Positions 7,535 to 10,829 of a stretch of 10,829 nt of DNA are shown piece after piece. Under the pieces are notes generated by a model. That model did not search any database, was not told the DNA's origin, and saw nothing but the letters and a program-made list of their open reading frames with translations. Made by a program: the position numbers and the translations under genes. Origin of the DNA: Gammaproteobacteria bacterium. Lineage in GTDB: Bacteria > Pseudomonadota > Gammaproteobacteria > Pseudomonadales > Pseudohongiellaceae. Positions within the stretch are counted from its first letter, which is position 1; each line of letters starts with the position of its first letter. The DNA lies in assembly GCA_003451715.1 (NCBI GenBank), contig DMJN01000083.1:1-10829 (forward strand). The letters run 5' to 3'.

Positions 7535-7547
7535 CCCTCCCGGGGAT
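7520..7547 (-). other. Frameshift site in gdhB (run of five G)
   Basis: The coding strand reads GGA GGG GGT CTT TCC TCG TAG in the incoming frame (G run = C at 7533-7537 on +; TAG at 7520-7522). The outgoing frame reads GTC TTT CCT CGT AGC, giving VFPRS. The family motif is normally three glycines then Val/Ile-Phe/Tyr (as in pseudomonad GdhB, from memory), which would need seven G instead of five. Loss of two bases therefore fits the motif slightly better than gain of one. Either change produces the same net +1 phase. Confidence 0.85.
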
Positions 7548-10500
7548 ATCAATTTTGCATCGTAGTCCGCCCAGGAGGACCCGGGTTTTCTGAACAAGCG
7601 TGCCCGTTCTCTGTAACTACTTGCCGAATCAGGATTGGGGTCGATGAATATATTCCGATGATTAAAGGCAGCAACCAGGCGAATATGCCTGGAAAGCAAC
7701 ATGCCATTACCAAAAACGTCCCCGGACATGTCTCCGATACCGAGCACAGAGAAATCCTGTTTCTGAATATCCATACCCAGTTCTCTGAAGTGACGTTGCA
7801 CCGACACCCATGCACCCCTGGCGGTAATGCCCATCTGCTTATGGTCGTAACCATTGCTGCCACCTGAGGCGAAGCCATCCCCCAACCAGAAGCCATAATC
7901 CAGGGCTATGCGATTGGCAATATCGGAAAATGTTGCCGTACCCTTGTCGGCTGCGACCACCAGGTAGGGGTCGTCTTCATCTCGCCGCAGCACCTTGGAA
8001 GGTGCCTGCAATTTCCCCTCGACGATGTTGTCGGTGATATCCAACAAACCACAGATGAAGGTCTGGTAGCAATCGATACCAGACTGCATATACTGCTCGC
8101 GATCAACCGGTGGTGCCGGTTGCTTGACGACGAATCCTCTCTTGGCCCCCACCGGTACGATCACCGAATTCTTGACTTGCTGCGCCTTCATCAGGCCCAG
8201 CACTTCGGTACGGTAATCTTCACGGCGATCCGACCAACGCAGTCCGCCGCGAGCTAGCCGGCCGCCTCTAAGGTGAATGCCCTCCATCTGCCGACTAAAC
8301 ACGAAAATCTCAAACTTCGGTTTGGGCAATGGCATACCATCTAGTGGCTCCGGATCAATTTTGAATGAGAAGTAATGCTTATGCTCACCGGATTCTGTGG
8401 GTTGGAAGTAATTGGTTCGAAGCGTGGCCTCGAAGAGACTTAGAAAAGCACGCAATACGCCGTCTTCTGAAAGATTTGCAACCCCATCAATCGCTGTAAG
8501 GATTTTCCTTCTGAGCTGTCTGGCATTGCGACGCTCGGACTGCGTCAACGCGGGATCGAACAGACAGTGAAAATAGCGGATCAATAATTTTGTGATCGGC
8601 TTATGCTGCGACAAGGTTGCAGCGATGAACTGCGCGCTATAACCGAACTGAATCTGCTTGAGGTAGGCCGAGTAAGCTCTTAGCAAGGCGGCGTCACGCC
8701 AACCGACTCTGGCGGTAATGACCAGTTCATTGAAGGTATCGTCATCAATCTTCTCATGACAGATCGCGTTAAAGGCAGCTTCGAATTTGTTTTTCAACTC
8801 TTCACAAAAAACATTGCCACCCTGCCGCTTTCGATAGAGAGAAAAATCATGCATCCATACCGTGTGATCACTGCCGGGCTGAAGTTTAAATGCCTTCTCA
8901 CTGATAATATTCAGGCCGAGATTTTCAAGAATGGGCGCTACATCCGATAGAAACAGCTGATGTCGATAGCTGAATATCTTAAAGCTCAATTCTGCGTCAA
9001 TATCTGAACTACAGGTATTCAGGTCCAGGGCAAGATCCTGATTCGCTACGGCATTGTCAATTCTGGCAATATCTTCCACGCCTTCCTCAGCGCTGTAGGC
9101 TTCCTTGTAAGCACCTGAGTAGCATCGGGTGTAAACTTTCTGAAGCCTGCCTGCCTCATTGTCCGAATACATCTGCCGCAGCACATCGAGAAAGTAATCG
9201 TCCCATGGTTTGAAGAGCTCAATCATCCTGTTTTCGAGCTCGGCGAGCTTGTATTTGACTCGATGTATTTCAGGAACCCTCATCACGAAATGCAAACGTG
9301 CCAGGATTGATCCTGAGAAAAAAGTATTGAACTCCACCTCTTCGGCGCTGAGATGTTGTTGTAGAAAATTTTGAATCTTGATGCGCACCTCAGTGGTGTA
9401 GATATCTCTTGGTACATACACCAGGCACGAGAAAAACTTTCCGTAGACGTCCTTGCGTATAAATAGTTTGCTCGAGCGGGTCTCCTGGATTTGTGTTATT
9501 TCCAGCGCAGTTGTGAATAATTGCTCCTCGCTGATCTGGAACAACTCATCCCTGGGAAATACATTTATGACCTGCAACAGGTCCTTGATGCTATGGCCTT
9601 TAGGTGAAAACCCCGAGCGGCCGAGGACTGCATTTATCTTGTTTCGAATCAGCGGTATTTCCAGCGCGGCGCGATAGTAGACCGAGGAAGTGTAGAGTCC
9701 CAGAAAACGATGCTCGATCGCCACGTTCCCCTGCCCATCAAATTCCTTAATCAAGATATAGTCATAGTAAGCAGGTCGGTGAACTTTTGAGCGAGTCGAA
9801 GATTTGGAAAAGTTGCAGATCTGTTTTCTAAGAATCAGATCTCTTGTGCCTGGCGGAAGACTCTTCAGAGTGACTCTTTGTTTAAGTCCAGACTTGAGGC
9901 GTGATATACCCAGCAAGGCATCCTTCTGCAAATCAATGACCGTACCCCGTTTAAGCTTTTTTATCCTATAGGCTTCGTAACCGAGAAAAGCGAAATGGTC
10001 TTTCAGCAACCAGCTGATGAATTCACAGGACTCTCTCAGCCCAGTGGAGTTGGCAGGAACCGATTTACTTCTGGCCAGTAGCGACTCCCGTATGGCTGTC
10101 GCTTTGTTGTACATCGGCTTGAAATCCTTCACCGCGGCAGCGACATGCTTCAAGCTGTTCCTGATTTCCTTCTCGATCAACTTGCATTGCGACTCACCAA
10201 TAGGGGCACAGTTTATACAGCACAGCGCCTCGGCACGGTAACCCTCGCTCTTGTTTAGCGCCAGATTCCTGAGTTGACCTGCTTTTTTGCCGGTGCGGCT
10301 CGAGCGCTCTACCTGCAGTACAGCGTTGTTAACACTCCTGACGATTACCCCCAAGCGATTTAGAGCCTGCCTGATGGAATCCACCACAAATGGCATATCG
10401 TTGAGCAGGATGTAGATATTGGTACCGATATAGAACTGCTTGTCCTGGCTGAAATTCGTGTGCACAAACTGAATCTTGGGCAAGCTTGATTTGCGTTGCT

Positions 10501-10699
10501 GGATGAACTTCCAGCCATTCATTGCCGATTCATAGATTTGCTGGTCGTCTAATTTACTCAGCTCGGAAACTGCCGAACTGGCATAGTATTGCCTGGCAAA
10601 AAGCTTCAAACTTTTGGCCTTGGCCCTACTGAAGTTCTTATCTATTCTCCGGTTTAGGGATGCAAGCGACAGCTTGTTTACAACCGGCTGAGTGCTCAT
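7520..10699 (-). CDS. gdhB: GdhB N-terminal and first catalytic part, before the frameshift
   Basis: These 1059 residues hold the regulatory N-terminus and most of the catalytic core. Residues 1 to about 500 correspond to the family's ACT-like sensory segment (for example DMPFVVDSIRQALNRLG at 101-117 and HFAFLGYEAY at 235-244). HRPAYYDY (307-314), FLGLYTSSVYY (332-342) and VYVPRDIYTTEVRIKIQ (427-443) are family landmarks. A helical linker follows, with GWRDAALLRAYSAYLKQI (666-683) and LRTNYFQP (760-767). The catalytic core contains HLRGGRLARGGLRWSDRRED (809-828), the glutamate-binding loop VPVGAKRGF with Lys853, DDPYLVVAADKGTATFSDIA (909-928) and the nucleotide-binding segment GIGDMSGDVFGNG (987-999). 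The last aligned residues are LISPGGG; the final LSS before TAG is out of frame. Confidence 0.9.
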   Translation of the reverse strand: MSTQPVVNKLSLASLNRRIDKNFSRAKAKSLKLFARQYYASSAVSELSKLDDQQIYESAMNGWKFIQQRKSSLPKIQFVHTNFSQDKQFYIGTNIYILLNDMPFVVDSIRQALNRLGVIVRSVNNAVLQVERSSRTGKKAGQLRNLALNKSEGYRAEALCCINCAPIGESQCKLIEKEIRNSLKHVAAAVKDFKPMYNKATAIRESLLARSKSVPANSTGLRESCEFISWLLKDHFAFLGYEAYRIKKLKRGTVIDLQKDALLGISRLKSGLKQRVTLKSLPPGTRDLILRKQICNFSKSSTRSKVHRPAYYDYILIKEFDGQGNVAIEHRFLGLYTSSVYYRAALEIPLIRNKINAVLGRSGFSPKGHSIKDLLQVINVFPRDELFQISEEQLFTTALEITQIQETRSSKLFIRKDVYGKFFSCLVYVPRDIYTTEVRIKIQNFLQQHLSAEEVEFNTFFSGSILARLHFVMRVPEIHRVKYKLAELENRMIELFKPWDDYFLDVLRQMYSDNEAGRLQKVYTRCYSGAYKEAYSAEEGVEDIARIDNAVANQDLALDLNTCSSDIDAELSFKIFSYRHQLFLSDVAPILENLGLNIISEKAFKLQPGSDHTVWMHDFSLYRKRQGGNVFCEELKNKFEAAFNAICHEKIDDDTFNELVITARVGWRDAALLRAYSAYLKQIQFGYSAQFIAATLSQHKPITKLLIRYFHCLFDPALTQSERRNARQLRRKILTAIDGVANLSEDGVLRAFLSLFEATLRTNYFQPTESGEHKHYFSFKIDPEPLDGMPLPKPKFEIFVFSRQMEGIHLRGGRLARGGLRWSDRREDYRTEVLGLMKAQQVKNSVIVPVGAKRGFVVKQPAPPVDREQYMQSGIDCYQTFICGLLDITDNIVEGKLQAPSKVLRRDEDDPYLVVAADKGTATFSDIANRIALDYGFWLGDGFASGGSNGYDHKQMGITARGAWVSVQRHFRELGMDIQKQDFSVLGIGDMSGDVFGNGMLLSRHIRLVAAFNHRNIFIDPNPDSASSYRERARLFRKPGSSWADYDAKLISPGGGLSS

Positions 10700-10709
10700 A
10701 GCAAATTTT

Positions 10710-10713
10710 CTCC
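10710..10713 (-). promoter_or_regulatory. gdhB Shine-Dalgarno sequence
   Basis: GGAG on the minus strand, within TTGGAGAAAA, lies ten bases before the ATG at 10697-10699. It supports that start, which also fits the expected family N-terminus. Confidence 0.65.
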
Positions 10714-10742
10714 AACACCATTACAGCTCAACGAGTCAGTTC

Positions 10743-10757
10743 AATGAGCAACTCATT
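10743..10757. repeat. Inverted repeat AATGAG-CAA-CTCATT upstream of gdhB
   Basis: Perfect 6-base arms (10743-10748 and 10752-10757) are separated by three bases and lie about 44 bp before the gdhB start. The repeat could be an operator or a small leader hairpin. It also overlaps the ATG (10744-10746) of a possible divergent ORF. A tandem TGCAAAAA motif follows at 10762-10778. No clear sigma-70 promoter for gdhB was found in the 130 bp available. Confidence 0.4.
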
Positions 10758-10829
10758 AGTCTGCAAAAAATGCAAAAACCATTTCCGCGAATGCTGTCCA
10801 GAGCCAGTAGAAATGCTACATTCCGCTAC
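10744..10829 (+). CDS. Possible start of a Cys-rich divergent ORF, cut by window edge
   Basis: From an ATG at 10744 the frame is open for 28 codons to the edge and reads MSNSLVCKKCKNHFRECC then PEPVEML. The CxxC, followed by CC seven residues later, suggests a metal-binding or redox-active small domain. A weak GAG lies eight bases upstream. I do not recognise the product. An open frame this short is not rare by chance, and only the next few hundred bases would tell. Confidence 0.25.
   Translation, partial: MSNSLVCKKCKNHFRECCPEPVEMLHSA

Larger units (their letters stand above)
5851..10699 (-). pseudogene. gdhB: NAD-dependent glutamate dehydrogenase (large, ~180 kDa class), frameshifted
   Basis: The gene encodes the giant NAD-specific glutamate dehydrogenase that oxidatively deaminates glutamate to 2-oxoglutarate and ammonium, a catabolic enzyme in pseudomonads and relatives. 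The span is 4849 bases, one more than a multiple of three. Removing one base gives 1615 residues, and restoring two gives 1616; both match the roughly 1600-residue family length. One frameshift around 7520-7547 is the only defect: 1059 residues upstream and 546 downstream are otherwise intact and collinear with the family. The ATG at 10699 has a good Shine-Dalgarno (GGAG, 10710-10713, ten bases upstream). Because the rest of the gene shows no decay, this is more likely a sequencing error, a very recent mutation or recoding than an old pseudogene. If the shift is real and not recoded, the product stops within the catalytic domain and should be inactive. The glutaredoxin-like gene follows. Confidence 0.9.

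Noticed and set aside
8131..8160. Arg in the GdhB glutamate-binding loop (GAKRGF where pseudomonads have GAKGGF)
   Set aside because: The position after the loop lysine is variable in the glutamate dehydrogenase active-site pattern (K-x-[GV]), so this is not evidence of inactivation.
1..10829. Search for CRISPR arrays, insertion sequences, tRNA/rRNA genes, phage or defence genes
   Set aside because: No regular repeat-spacer series, transposase motifs, terminal repeats or structural RNA signatures were seen; nearly all of the window is explained by housekeeping genes.

Overview
The window looks like ordinary chromosomal housekeeping DNA from a gammaproteobacterium. Base composition is close to balanced by eye. 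LexA carries the E. coli-type recognition residues, TopA follows the three-zinc-motif gammaproteobacterial layout, TatD has the E. coli TatD signatures, and the very large NAD-dependent glutamate dehydrogenase resembles the GdhB of pseudomonads. I cannot name a genus. I see no mobile element, CRISPR array, tRNA or rRNA.

Layout, left to right. (1) The 3' four-fifths of lexA (+) runs in from the left edge and faces topA (-) across 41 bp that hold a hairpin. (2) topA is complete and has a good sigma-70 promoter in the 333-bp gap upstream of it. The same gap holds repeats, a structured inverted repeat and the region downstream of ilvE. (3) ilvE (-), a branched-chain aminotransferase, is divergent from tatD (+) across about 130 bp. 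(4) tatD converges on a short glutaredoxin-like gene (-). (5) That gene lies 28 bp behind a 4.85-kb gdhB-type gene (-), which is interrupted by one frameshift in a run of five G. (6) The right edge holds the gdhB leader, with a Shine-Dalgarno sequence and an inverted repeat, and the possible start of a cysteine-rich divergent ORF.

The genes do not form one pathway. lexA (SOS repressor), topA (relaxation of negative supercoils) and tatD (3'-5' nuclease) serve DNA maintenance. ilvE and gdhB serve amino-acid nitrogen metabolism, because IlvE uses the glutamate/2-oxoglutarate pair and GdhB oxidises glutamate. The glutaredoxin-like gene is probably co-transcribed with gdhB.

I found no convincing undescribed multi-gene system. 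The observation most worth checking is the gdhB frameshift: the two halves together restore the full family length and the conserved motifs, and the shift site resembles a prfB-type +1 site. A homopolymer sequencing error or recent mutation is still the simplest explanation. Lesser leads are a palindrome inside the topA promoter spacer, the structured repeat upstream of it, a lysine-rich TopA tail, and the truncated Cys-rich ORF.
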